Positions 30,399 through 40,856 of a stretch of DNA of 64,000 nt are shown in pieces. Location of the stretch: positions 2,356,001 to 2,420,000 of the forward strand of contig OX291551.1 of NCBI GenBank assembly GCA_946406115.1, written 5' to 3'. The stretch comes from Apoda limacodes. Taxonomy: Eukaryota; Arthropoda; Insecta; Lepidoptera; Limacodidae. The notes under the pieces were generated by a model. That model did no database searches and had not been told where the DNA came from. It saw only the letters and a program-made list of their open reading frames with translations. Each line of letters begins with the position of its first letter. The first letter of the stretch is position 1. The translations under genes were made by a program, and so were the position numbers.

Positions 30399-30779
30399 TT
30401 GCAGTTGGCTATTTCGCGGGCTAATGTAGTATTTTTAGAACTGACCGACAAAAATCAGGTTCAAAGGAGGCTTCAGTTTTCCAACAGCTTCAGGGGCTTC
30501 AACCGACCGGGATATTTTTCACGCTTCATGACATCAACGGCAGGCAACTATCTAACAATGGTTATCAGGGGTGATCCGCGAGAGGGCGTCACCATGCACC
30601 TGGGCACCTGTGCCGGAGCTGACTACGTAATTGGGCCGGTAATGAGCGTGACTTGCGCTCAACATTTTTGTGCTTCCTTTGACGCTCTTTGTGAATCTCT
30701 TTTACGATTAAATTTCAAGCAAATGATGCACTGTAACTGTAGGTACCAAAGTCTCAGTAATTTGTTCATGATGTGCTAG
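30399..30779 (+). other. Unrecognised open frame, 126 codons
   Basis: Open for 381 bp, starting at a TTG, and clearly GC-richer than its surroundings. The product has mixed composition with no low complexity: FSNSFRGFNRPGYFSRFMTS, then GNYLTMVIRGDPREGVTMHL. First ATG-initiated start would be near FMTS. No domain recognised. It could be an exon of a host gene, a remnant of an element, or chance. The sequence just upstream (CGAACTCACACTTGACTTG) looks like a decayed SINE-like head. Confidence 0.2.
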
Positions 30780-30939
30780 GAAGTGGATAGATAAACTAAT
30801 ATCCTAATTCTATAATTATAAACCAGATAATGCCCGCGGTTTTGCCTGCGAATATTTCGGTACGGGAATTTCATGTCGTTTAATTTCAGTATAAATATGG
30901 GATCAATATGGGATTGAGAAGTTTTTCCACTACCTCAAA
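30780..30939. other. Element-like fragment
   Basis: AGATAATGCCCGCGGTTTTG followed by CCTGCG resembles the common lepidopteran repeat start that also occurs near 52,262 (TTATTCCCGCAACTTCGTCT). Confidence 0.35.
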
Positions 30940-31057
30940 ACGTGCAAACACAGAACTATGTACGTGCAACCACAGAACTATGTACCTGTAATCACAGAAC
31001 TATATACGTGCAATCATAGTATTATATACATTTAATTACAGAACTATGAACGTGCAA
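30940..31057. repeat. 22-bp tandem repeat, five units
   Basis: Units of ACGTGCAACCACAGAACTAT plus GT; later units diverge (ATTATATACATTTAATTACA). Confidence 0.9.
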
Positions 31058-31221
31058 GGAGGGAAATAAAATGTTAAAGCAGAGGAAACACGTAGAAAAT
31101 TTTGCTACATTACATTTACAGTTTAAATTGTGTTGCATACTATTATTTCCAGTCGATAATAGAAAAAATAGAAGAGTGAAATTTGTTTGAATAACGCAAC
31201 TCATTTCACAATCTAAGTTCG

Positions 31222-32745
31222 GGTAAGAAAGTTTCTCTAAAACCGCACTGTACGAGACACCTAAGGTTCTAAGGTAAAAGTATGAATTCCCTGCTGATGG
31301 AAAATAGTGCGATGGTAGAAAGTATCAGTGAGCATCATTTCGAACAATTCCTCAGAACACATCTCAATATACAAGCGGTAAAACACACAGGGAAGCAAAG
31401 TCTCTCCTCAGACTTAAGGGTTCGATACAGCTTATGAGTTTGGGATCGTTGACGATTCTTACAGCACAAGCTGGTATCCGGGTGCATCCACCTAGAGATG
31501 GCAGCAGTACTCCATAGTCCATAATCAACTTGTAAAGCAGCAACCATTGTCCCTAGTTGAAGTGCTGCTACGCTCTATTTCGAAACCCAAATTTTTTCAC
31601 CTTGTCTTGCAAATAATCTCGGAACTGAACATCGCTGGACGTCTCAACACCAATGATTCCAATGCTCTTGGAGATGGTAAGGGAAGTGTTCTGAAATTGT
31701 GGGACCTCACTAAATGGGGTTTTCTTAGCGGTGAACGTGCAGTCTTGTGACGTTGTAAGGTTCAATCGGACGAAGTTGGACAGATGGTCTTGATTTGAAA
31801 TAATGTTCTCCACAACGGAACGAAGGATGTTTGCACGACCCGTATAATAAGCGTCTCCAGTACTGTCATTTGCACAGCAATGTATGTTGTTGATGTCCAA
31901 CAAGTCATTGATATGCAGTAAAAAACAGCGCAGGAGACAGCACAGAGCCTTGCGGGACATCAGCATTAAATGTCCATGCTATCAGAGCAACTACCGTCAA
32001 CTACCGGACAAAAAGCTAGCCACCCATTTGCACAAACCCTCGGGCATTTGGTACGATGGCAACTTCGATCGACAACCTCGGTGCCAGGCCCGACTGAACG
32101 CCTTCGCTATGTCCAGGCTACAAACTAACACCTTCCTCTGACTCTCAATGGCTTGTGCCCGTCGGTGTGTCAGATACACTAGAAGGTCCCAAGTTGAGCG
32201 ACCGTGGCAAAAGCCATGAAACTGTGTTGATCACACGCTCCATCACCTTAGAATAAAAGAGGTAATAGTGGTTGGCCTGTAATTCAATGGATCTGATCTA
32301 TCGCCATTTTCAAGCACCGGGTGCACATTCGCAGTCTCTTATGACGACGGAAATTGCCTAGTGTGGCAGGGAAGCGAGAAGAGGCGCCTGAGTACAGGAC
32401 AGAACACAGGAGCACACTGTTTAAGCACCACTGCTGGTATATCGTCTGGTACACTCAACTTATGAAAGTCTAGAGGAAGCAACGCCCGCCGGACCTCCCT
32501 TTATGTTATGAAGATTTCCCGGCATGGTCTTACCGCACCACGGTATAGTAGGCGGTACAGCGCCTTCGTCGTTCATATTCGAGTTTGAGACAAAGAGACT
32601 ACTACGTAAATCGGCAGCACTATGGGTCAAGTCACCGCCGGTCTTTTGCAGTGGTAGTAGCGACGAGATGGCAGGATATCTGCATCTTCGTTAAAGAGAA
32701 GATGGTCGGTTGCGCACGAGATGGTGGTGAACTGCGTTGAGGTTG
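31222..32745 (-). mobile_element. LINE-A copy, minus strand, decayed and lacking its 3' tail
   Basis: Collinear with 49,306-50,960 in reverse: the 5' side is near 32,745, and 32,520-32,610 matches the TIPWCGKTMPEI region. RT blocks follow, and the 3' side stops at GTTTCTCTAAAACCGCACTG near 31,225, before the tail. Many stops, frameshifts and small deletions. Fragments such as 31,997-32,179 still read SLDIAKAFSRAWHRG, the RT block with the first catalytic Asp. Non-functional. Confidence 0.85.
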
Positions 32746-33887
32746 GTGTGAATACCCCTAATGTTTCCAAAGTCTGCAGTGAACGTGGATGGAGTGGCCG
32801 CTGAAAAACCCCTTTTCTTTTAGTTACTGTTTGCTATTTTTAAAAACTTGCTTAGACTAAAGTTAGGATTAATTGCACAAACAACAAAGAGACAAAAAGT
32901 GCGGTACTAGAACTGCGAAAGCTCTGCACAAATAGTACAGTTGTTAGCCCGGCGGGCGGAAGGGCCTCCGGTCTCCTTTAGTCATATCAAAAGTAAAAGT
33001 CTTTTTATCCCAGTTAGGTTTTTACAAACACTTTTGAATGGTCAAATTTATGAAATACTATTCATTGAAATCCGGTTCACAATGTTGATTTCTGCCGAGA
33101 AAAATCCGGCAAGAAACACGATAATTAGGTTAAAATAAAAATTGAAAGCTATACAATTTTGTATTATTTCCATTTCAATTGGGTTCTCCTATGCAGCCTG
33201 AAATTGAGCATCTTCAGTCCCATAGAATTTTATGATTCACATAGTCTGAAATATTGTAGTATGCTTTTTAAAAAGTTGTTGTTTGATAAAAGTTTTAAAT
33301 TTACTTATTGATAGCTTTTGAATATTATTAGGAACTTTGGTTTAAAAGTGTATACTTTGCCATATAAAAGAGTTACTAATCTGGTGTAGACGTGTATCTT
33401 GGCTTATTTTTACTTTTAGTATTTAATTTGTGAACGCCACTTTTCTTTCTGAAACTATTAATATTTTTATGATCATATAAAAGATTTTCATATATGTACT
33501 GTGACGCAAAAGTTAAAATATTTACTTTTCACACTTTTAAAAGCTGTTCCTCAGAGATACCTAGATCCTAATTTATATATAGCACGAATTCCCCGTTTTC
33601 GTTTCACAAATATTGTATTTACATCAGCAGAGCTACCCCACAATAAGTTACCATATGTCATTGAACTGTAAAAACAGCTAAAATATACTATTTTTGCAGT
33701 GTCGACAACGGTCAATTATCTTATTTTTTTGCTCGGCTACACAGCAGAGCTAAGTTTTTTGGGTAGTTAATATTAGGACCCCATTGAAGTTAAAAGTCCA
33801 GCGTTATGCCGAGAAAGACTATTGAATCAACCCAATATGATTACATGTCTGGATACAAAAGCTTCGAATAATCTGAATCTCATTATT
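32746..33887. other. Stretch without recognised gene
   Basis: AT-rich; frame 32,941-33,138 unsupported. Confidence 0.45.
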
Positions 33888-34472
33888 TTTTAATAAACTG
33901 TTCACTAACTATCTATATATTAAGTCGTTTTATAAACTGTTCACTATCTATCTATATATTAAGTCTTTTTATAAACTGTTCACTATCTATCTATATATTA
34001 AGTCTTTTTATAAACTGTTCACTATCTATCTATATATTAAGTCTTTTTATAAACTGTTCACTATCTATCTATATATTAAGTCTTTTTATAAACTGTTCAC
34101 TATCTATCTATATATTAAGTCTTTTTATAAACTGTTCACTATCTATCTATATATTAAGTCTTTTTATAAACTGTTCACTATCTATCTATATATTAAGTCT
34201 TTTTATAAACTGTTCACTATCTATCTATATATTAAGTCTTTTTAGAAACTGTTCACTATCTATCCATATATTAAGTCTTTTTATAAACTGTTCACTAACT
34301 ATCTATATATTAAGTCTTTTTATAAACTGTTAACTATCTATCTATATATTAAGTCTTTTTATAAACTGTTCACTATCTATCTATATATTAAGTCTTTTTA
34401 TAAACTGTTTACTATCTATCTATATATTAAGTCTTTTTATAAACTGTTCACTATCTATCTATATATTAAGTC
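33888..34472. repeat. 39-bp satellite-like array, 15 units
   Basis: Units read TTTTTATAAACTGTTCACTA then TCTATCTATATATTAAGTC. Almost all units are identical; single-base variants occur in the first, second, tenth to twelfth and fourteenth units. There are no unique spacers, so it is not a CRISPR array. Confidence 0.97.
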
Positions 34473-36600
34473 TAGTACTGGAACTTTTGATTTGTGCATA
34501 TAGTGAAATAAGTTTTTTTGTTTGTTGTTGAGTTTAAAAAACAAACTCCTCTCATTTTCGATGTTTGTAACAGGTCCTTGATCAAAATTAAAACAAAAAA
34601 AAAAATAATGTAAGTCATAAATATGAATAATAAAAATTAAGTATAAAACAGCCTTTTGATACGTGCTTAATTCGTACTCAAAACATTTGTGGCCATACAC
34701 TATTTTTGCTGATAAACCTAAATAAATCTGTTTTGCTGTTACCATGATGATGATATTTGATAGGCAGCCTCTCAGCAACCAAGTTGGGCTAAGTGTACTT
34801 GTAGCGCTGGTTTGTCATGTAACTGATAGGTGAGCTACAGGGTGACATCACCATCGAAGAGATTCTCATCATGACGGCGACGCTTTCGATATCTGCTCAA
34901 CACGATAAGACCGATGGCCGCGCCGGCACCGAACCGTCATCCGTCATAGTCCATTTGATAGCGATAAGTGACTTACCTACTTCTAATCTTTATATTTTAC
35001 TATGTGCTTATAAATTTTGTCGTTTGTTTAATAAACATTAATATTATTGTTAATGTCAATTTCATCATAACCTTGTTCAATTCTAAAATCATTGTTTTTG
35101 GTTATTTTGTATCTTAGCTATTAATTTCAACACGAGTTTCAGGTTCTAATAATGACGGATTATCACAAGACCACTGTCTGGAAGACGCAGCATGGATCTG
35201 CCTCTTGCCAGGTGTATAAATGACCTGGTTATGCCAAAGCAAAACACTAGGTAAATGTAGTCGTTGTAAGTTCTACGTTACACAGTGCCAGAATCCATGG
35301 TCTTGTAACATGAAATTAGCAATAGCGGTTAGCAGAATAGTGCAAAGGGGTACTTTTTACTTTTTCCCAGAAAGAGGGTTATGTTTTTCAAGTGAATGTT
35401 TATTTATTTGGCACGCACTTGATGGATTTTAGCATGAGAGGCGTCGTTAGATTCGTCTCAATTGTGAGACTAACGCTGGGTATATAAAATTTTTAAAAAT
35501 TCAAAATCTGGGATTTTATGCACTTCAATGCGCAGAGTGAACTTTTTGTTTTCAATACCCTTGAGTTGGGTGTCACGATAAAGGTCTTTAAAAGCGAGTA
35601 CAAAAATATATTACACTTAAAGTAAAATAGTCAAGCGCGGGTTAAAAAAAATGGAAAAAAAATATTTAACTATAAGCAGGCGGGACTTATTTCAATGCAA
35701 GCTCAAATAGTGTACCTAGTGTTTGCTCACAGTTTAGTATTTAGTTTTCTTAAAATTAGTTCCGTCTGCTATAAGTAATAAATATTTAGTATGTTTTAAT
35801 TTCTGTTTATTTCTTAATGTTATTCACATTTCTATTTTATTATTAATAGTATTTCATAACTTTGACGATTCAAAAGTGTTTGTAAAATCCAAATTTACAT
35901 AAAAAAAATTGACTCTGACTTTAAATGTTTTTGCAGCCGGGTTTTTGCTTTTATTTAGTTACTTATTTTTATTGGTAGGTATATTTGGAGTAACCTAACT
36001 AACCGGAATTAACGTTTTTATAAACACTTTTTATTATGCAACTACGGCCTTTATCTTCGCAAAATAAAATGACAGTTACATATCTATAAAATCAAAAACA
36101 GTTTTATTGTAGGCCGAAACATAATACTCAGTAGGACCCATTAGGCCGAACACAAAGCCCTCGTTATCGGCCTCCATCTACTGTTTGCGCCAACAAAGGC
36201 CGAAAGCCGAAAACTAGCAAATATCGTTATAATAAAGCGATCATATTTCTCGCTCTGAATAAAGATTTTTATCTAATTCGGTGACCAAACAATGAGTAAT
36301 CCCATTGAATGTTTGGGAAATAAAAATTATAATATTTTTTTTTGCAGAATTTTGAGGTTCTTCCTTCCGAACACAACGAGTACCGATTTAATACTTCTTG
36401 TACAAAGAAGTGGTTTAGAAATTGGATAAGAGTCAGTTTGCAAAATCTAACGACATTTAAAGGATATTAGGTAGGTACGGAAAACCTGGTGTCCGTTTGC
36501 GGTTTTTTTTTCCTTCCGTCACATCAATTCGTTACGTCGTTACGTCAAAGTACTTAGAGCGCGTTCCACTCGACTTAAGTAACATAGAAATGATAAAAAT
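34473..36600. other. Long stretch with one possible exon-like pocket
   Basis: Positions 34,840-34,950 are GC-rich and open on both strands (see finding). AATAAA occurs on the plus strand at 35,029. Positions 35,860-35,910 weakly resemble 3,222-3,290. Nothing else recognised. Confidence 0.4.
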
Positions 36601-37130
36601 AAACCGGTCAAGTGTGATTAGGGCTCGCGCACCGAGGGTTCCGTACTTAATAGCAATTTTGAAAGTTTGTTATCGTTGCAGCTTACAAAACCCCCCATAG
36701 TCACGGGCATTTTCAGTGTTGTTGCTACCTTATACCTAAATGATATCACATGTTCCTAACTACTGGCAGTTATTTCTTTATTTTTGAAGATAAAAACAGG
36801 CTTTGGTGAAAAAACCGGTGAAGTGCGAGTCTGGCAAACAAACTTATTATATGTAGATATTTCCATCATGATATCAAGTGTCACAGGTTCATGCCTTAAT
36901 TATCAGTTTTTGAATTTTTTTCTATATATGAGACGTATTGCCTCGTGTCAGATTTCATGATTACATAGAATCTTGATTATTTTACAGCTTCAAAGGACCG
37001 TAGACCTTAGTATTTGATATTAATTTCATTTTGATATCTTCACGCGTTCCTGATAAAAAGGAACAGACAAACGGACAACAGAGTGATCCTGTAAGGGTTC
37101 CTTTTGAGGTCCCTAAAACACTTTATTTTC
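36601..37130 (+). mobile_element. Two degenerate S1-like fragments
   Basis: GTCAAGTGTGATTAGGGCTC then GGGTTCCGTAC at 36,604, and GTGAAGTGCGAGTCTGGCAA at 36,818, followed by GGAACAGACAAACGGACAAC near 37,060. These correspond to S1 heads and the ACGGAC tail with much divergence. Confidence 0.5.
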
Positions 37131-38089
37131 TGTCAAATTCGTGCATTGGGAGTTCCGTACCAAATAATGAAACTGTTTTACGGATTTTTCTTAACATCAG
37201 TTGTAACTTAATTTTCATAACTATACATTTATGTAAAATATAGATGAAACTACACCTAATCAAATGATTTCCGATTTTCCTATCTGCAATTATTTAGAAG
37301 AATGATAAAATTTGGTTAATATTCGAAATAATTTTAATACTCGACATTTTAAAGTTAAAAAAATGCTAATAAAAAATGTCCTTTAAATTTTTTTTTTATA
37401 CACATCTACAAATGTTATTAAAGAATAATATTAATAAATTGTGTAGAGTAAAATAATAAATTGTGTTTTTGTCCACATTGTGTGCGTGATGTGTAAATGA
37501 TGCAAAATACAAATACCTACATATATTTACGTAATAATTTAATGTTGTAATTTGATGATGTAAAGTAGTACTTCACTTACAGTAGTTGAAAATGTTTCGA
37601 TATAAATGATTACTGCGAGCGGGTGGGTGAAGGTCAACTAACCATACACTAAATTTTAACGTTTCGCGATTATTTCAGTTATTAATAAAATTTATAGGCA
37701 GAAGTGTGTACAGAAATAGGCTCTTTACTCTGTTTTTAGAATGGTGTCTTTGCTACGACTGCGTAGACTCTGCGTAGCAGTCTGCTACGTGCGAGTACAG
37801 ATTATTGCGACATTTAATAGGAGTGTTTCTATTATGGGTAGGGTTTTACAATTATTTTGCGAATAAAAAAATTGTAATTTCGCATTAAAAAAAGAACTAG
37901 AAAACAAAAATTTCGCATTAATCTAGGATAGCAACATTATTGCTATATCAACAACAATGAAAACATCCCGCTAAGTTGAAAATTTATATTTTATTGAGTT
38001 TTTTTTAGATTATTTTTTTATTTGGATTAAGAATTAAATGTGATAATAACAATAACGGTGTATATATATCGTTGTTTGCTGCCTGAAAC
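37131..38089. other. AT-rich stretch without recognised gene
   Basis: Around 37,755-37,790 the words CTACGACTGCGTAG and CGTAGCAGTCTGCTACG form small palindromes, possibly the end of an old element. Confidence 0.4.
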
Positions 38090-38350
38090 TTGTATCTAGG
38101 AACTCACTGCAAAGGCACAGGCTTCTACTTGGGGAAAGGAGGCTTAGGGTATAGTCTACCGAGCTGGCCCATTGCAGATTCGCGAACCTTGTCGAGTTCG
38201 CAGTGGCCGCATGGGGCTTCTGATACGGCTTGACGACTGCTATCATATGATAGCTGCCAGTACCGACACAGGATAAGGCAACATGCAAAACACGGAAGAG
38301 CTCAGAAGAATGTACCACTGTGTGTCCACCCATTTAATGACTGACGACGC
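38090..38350 (+). repeat. GC-rich SINE-like repeat fragment (family S2)
   Basis: GGAGGCTTAGGGTATAGTCT then ACCGAGCTGGCCCATTGCAG parallels the GGGCCATAGTCCACACACGG series at 59.88 kb. The antisense 99-codon frame (38,034-38,333) is unrecognised and probably incidental. Confidence 0.4.
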
Positions 38351-38609
38351 GGGACGTTGCTTAACTCCACATATTGTTTACGATCAATGAATGCTACTGA
38401 GACATACGGTCTTTATAATGTCTATACCTATACTTATAGCCAACGGATTTCCGTATATGTAAAGTTATTAGTTCGAAGGTAGGTTTATTTACTAATTTAT
38501 CTACATTACCGCACCGCGCCATGTCCCACCAACAACTTGCAAACATATTTAATGAAGTCTTCACTGACTTAGATATCTTTACTACTTCAGTTAACTAGTT
38601 CAAAAGACT

Positions 38610-38665
38610 TTTTTTTTTAATACCACTAAACAAGCTTAAAGTCCGCCTGATGGTAAATACCTATC
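38610..38665 (-). mobile_element. LINE-A tail fragment, minus strand
   Basis: TTTTTTTTAATACCACTAAA then CAAGCTTAAAGTCCGCCTGA matches the poly-A-proximal 60 bp of LINE-A. Confidence 0.6.
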
Positions 38666-39953
38666 ATTCTTCATTTGTGATATATATACAATATAAAAAA
38701 TGTGTTTCGTTTTTGTACATACTTAATGTAAATTAGTATAATAATTGATATTGTATCGAGTAACACATTGAAACAAATATGTGGATGACGTTGTGGGTTT
38801 TATAATAATTAATCTGTTATATTTTTGATATTAGTTATTAAGAATGATTGTGAATACTGCTTGTCGTCCCTGATAAATAAAATATGCTCGATCGCGATAG
38901 AGTAGTATTTAGTTTTATGCTCTCTGTAAATTTTATAAATATTTTGGGTACCTACTAGATAGGTATGGTAATGTAAACAAATATCGGTCGGTCATTAGAA
39001 CAAAGTCACATCTGCAAATAAAGTGGGACCTGTTCCTCGAAGCTCTCTGCAAACTCTTTACAACGCAAATCCCACTCTTTTAAAGTCTCAAATCTTCACT
39101 TGTCACTTTATTATAAATGAATGAAAAGTGCATGTTAGCTGAATTGTATCGTGGAATATGTTACTCAGAAAGTCTATTTTCAATAAAAAATAAATAGATT
39201 TCATTACAAAAAGCTAATACATATTTGTTATAATTGCATATAAAAAAATGATTTTGGGATGCATCGAATTTGTGTAAAATCATTTATCGGTGCCGGCAAT
39301 ATGTCTACGTCTATGTAATCATGAGGCAATTTGACATTCATAAAATAACAACAATAAATGCAATCTCGCGCCAATAACTTGCCCAAAGTTGAGAGATAGC
39401 GATCATAAACTGTTTGTAAAGAAATTAGGGTGTTTTAGAGTGAGCCGGGCTCAGTTGAGTGAAAAATAATATGTTTGTAGATGGTTATCTCTGCGTATGT
39501 CGCTACCGTGTATTCAAGATGGCCGATGGTGTCAGATTTCACGTATTTAGAGGACCTATTTTGTAAAATTAATGCCCGTAGATATAATCTATGGTTATTG
39601 TTATCACAGTATTTGGGAAACATAAAATGAATATAAATCAGATTGTACATTACTATAGACAAGATACATCAAGTGATCAATTTTTCGAGGGATAATATTA
39701 AAATAGATTTAAAATAAGTATTATATTTAGGGCTGCGTACTAAACATGTTTGAAAACAGACTTATTTGTCCATCTGGAGGTACATTACGGCAACACTACG
39801 ACAAACTTGCTTGCTCTCACCACCAAACAAAGGAACGCAACTTCGGCTTTGGACCTACAAGGAAGTCGAGATGAGCGACCAGGCGTGTTTCTCATCCTCC
39901 AATACCCATTCTATTTCTTAAGCTGTGTTAAATAGCATCGTGGTTATCTGCAA
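38666..39953. other. Stretch without recognised gene
   Basis: AT-rich; frames at 39,435-39,662 (minus) and 39,750-39,935 are unsupported. Confidence 0.45.
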
Positions 39954-40407
39954 TCTATACTAATATTATAAAGAGGAAAGATTTGATTGTTTGTTTGTTT
40001 GTATTGAATAGGCTCCAAAACTACTGGACCGATTTGAAAAATTATTTTACCATTAGAAGCCGACATTATCCCAGATGAACATAGGCTACTTTTTACCGAG
40101 GGAAAATGATTCCTTCCTACGGGAAAACGGGTAAAAGGACAACTGGTAGTAAGAATTTTACTTCCGTACATTCCTAATTACTTAATTACGTAATAACTTC
40201 CTTTTTCACATAACTTCTAAACGGCTGAACCGATTGGGTTGAAATTTTATAAAGGTGTTTCCATGGTTTTACAGACACGAATTTATTATGCCGTTAATGA
40301 GGAAAGATTTGATTGTTGGTTGTTTTTTTTCTATAATTGAGGAGTTGCCGCAAGAACCTATGCCGATAATGAAATTTAGGGCGGGCAAAGCCGCTGGCAG
40401 AAGCTAG
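39954..40407 (+). mobile_element. Mini-Helitron (Lep1-like), intact ends
   Basis: Begins TCTATACTAATATTATAAAG and ends with the hairpin GCGGGCAAAGCCGC, then TGGCAGAAG and CTAG. It is inserted between A and T. These are the structural marks of a Helitron: 5' TC, a 3' hairpin, CTRR end, A/T target, no inverted ends. No coding capacity; 454 bp. Confidence 0.85.
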
Positions 40408-40635
40408 TACACGATATGAACACACTTGTACACGGTACGTACAGGTACCTAGTCACGTGCGTAGGTACAGAAACTTTGTATTATGCAAGGACTTTTACAC
40501 AGTTCGGTAGATTCATATATCATACCATTATTGTAAATTCAAAAATAAATATGTCCCTATGTTTAATCCATTTTTCGTGGTTTAACTACTTAACTAATTT
40601 GCATGTATTGAGATTAACAGTGATCGATCGACGAA

Positions 40636-40856
40636 ATACCACTAGCATATACCACTAGCATATACCACTAGCATATACCACTAGCATATACCACTAGCAT
40701 ATACCACTAGCATATACCACTAGCATATACCACTAGCATATACCACTAGCATATACCACTTGCATATACCACTAGCATATACCACTAGCATATACCACTA
40801 GCATATACCACTAGCATATACCACTTGCATATACCACTAGCATATACCACTAGCAT
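40636..40856. repeat. 13-bp minisatellite, 17 units
   Basis: Seventeen units of ATACCACTAGCAT. Two units have CTTGCAT instead of CTAGCAT and are five units (65 bp) apart, pointing to duplication of a five-unit block. Confidence 0.97.

Noticed and set aside
33888..34472. CRISPR-like regular array
   Set aside because: Units are contiguous 39-mers with no unique spacers, and the genome is eukaryotic.
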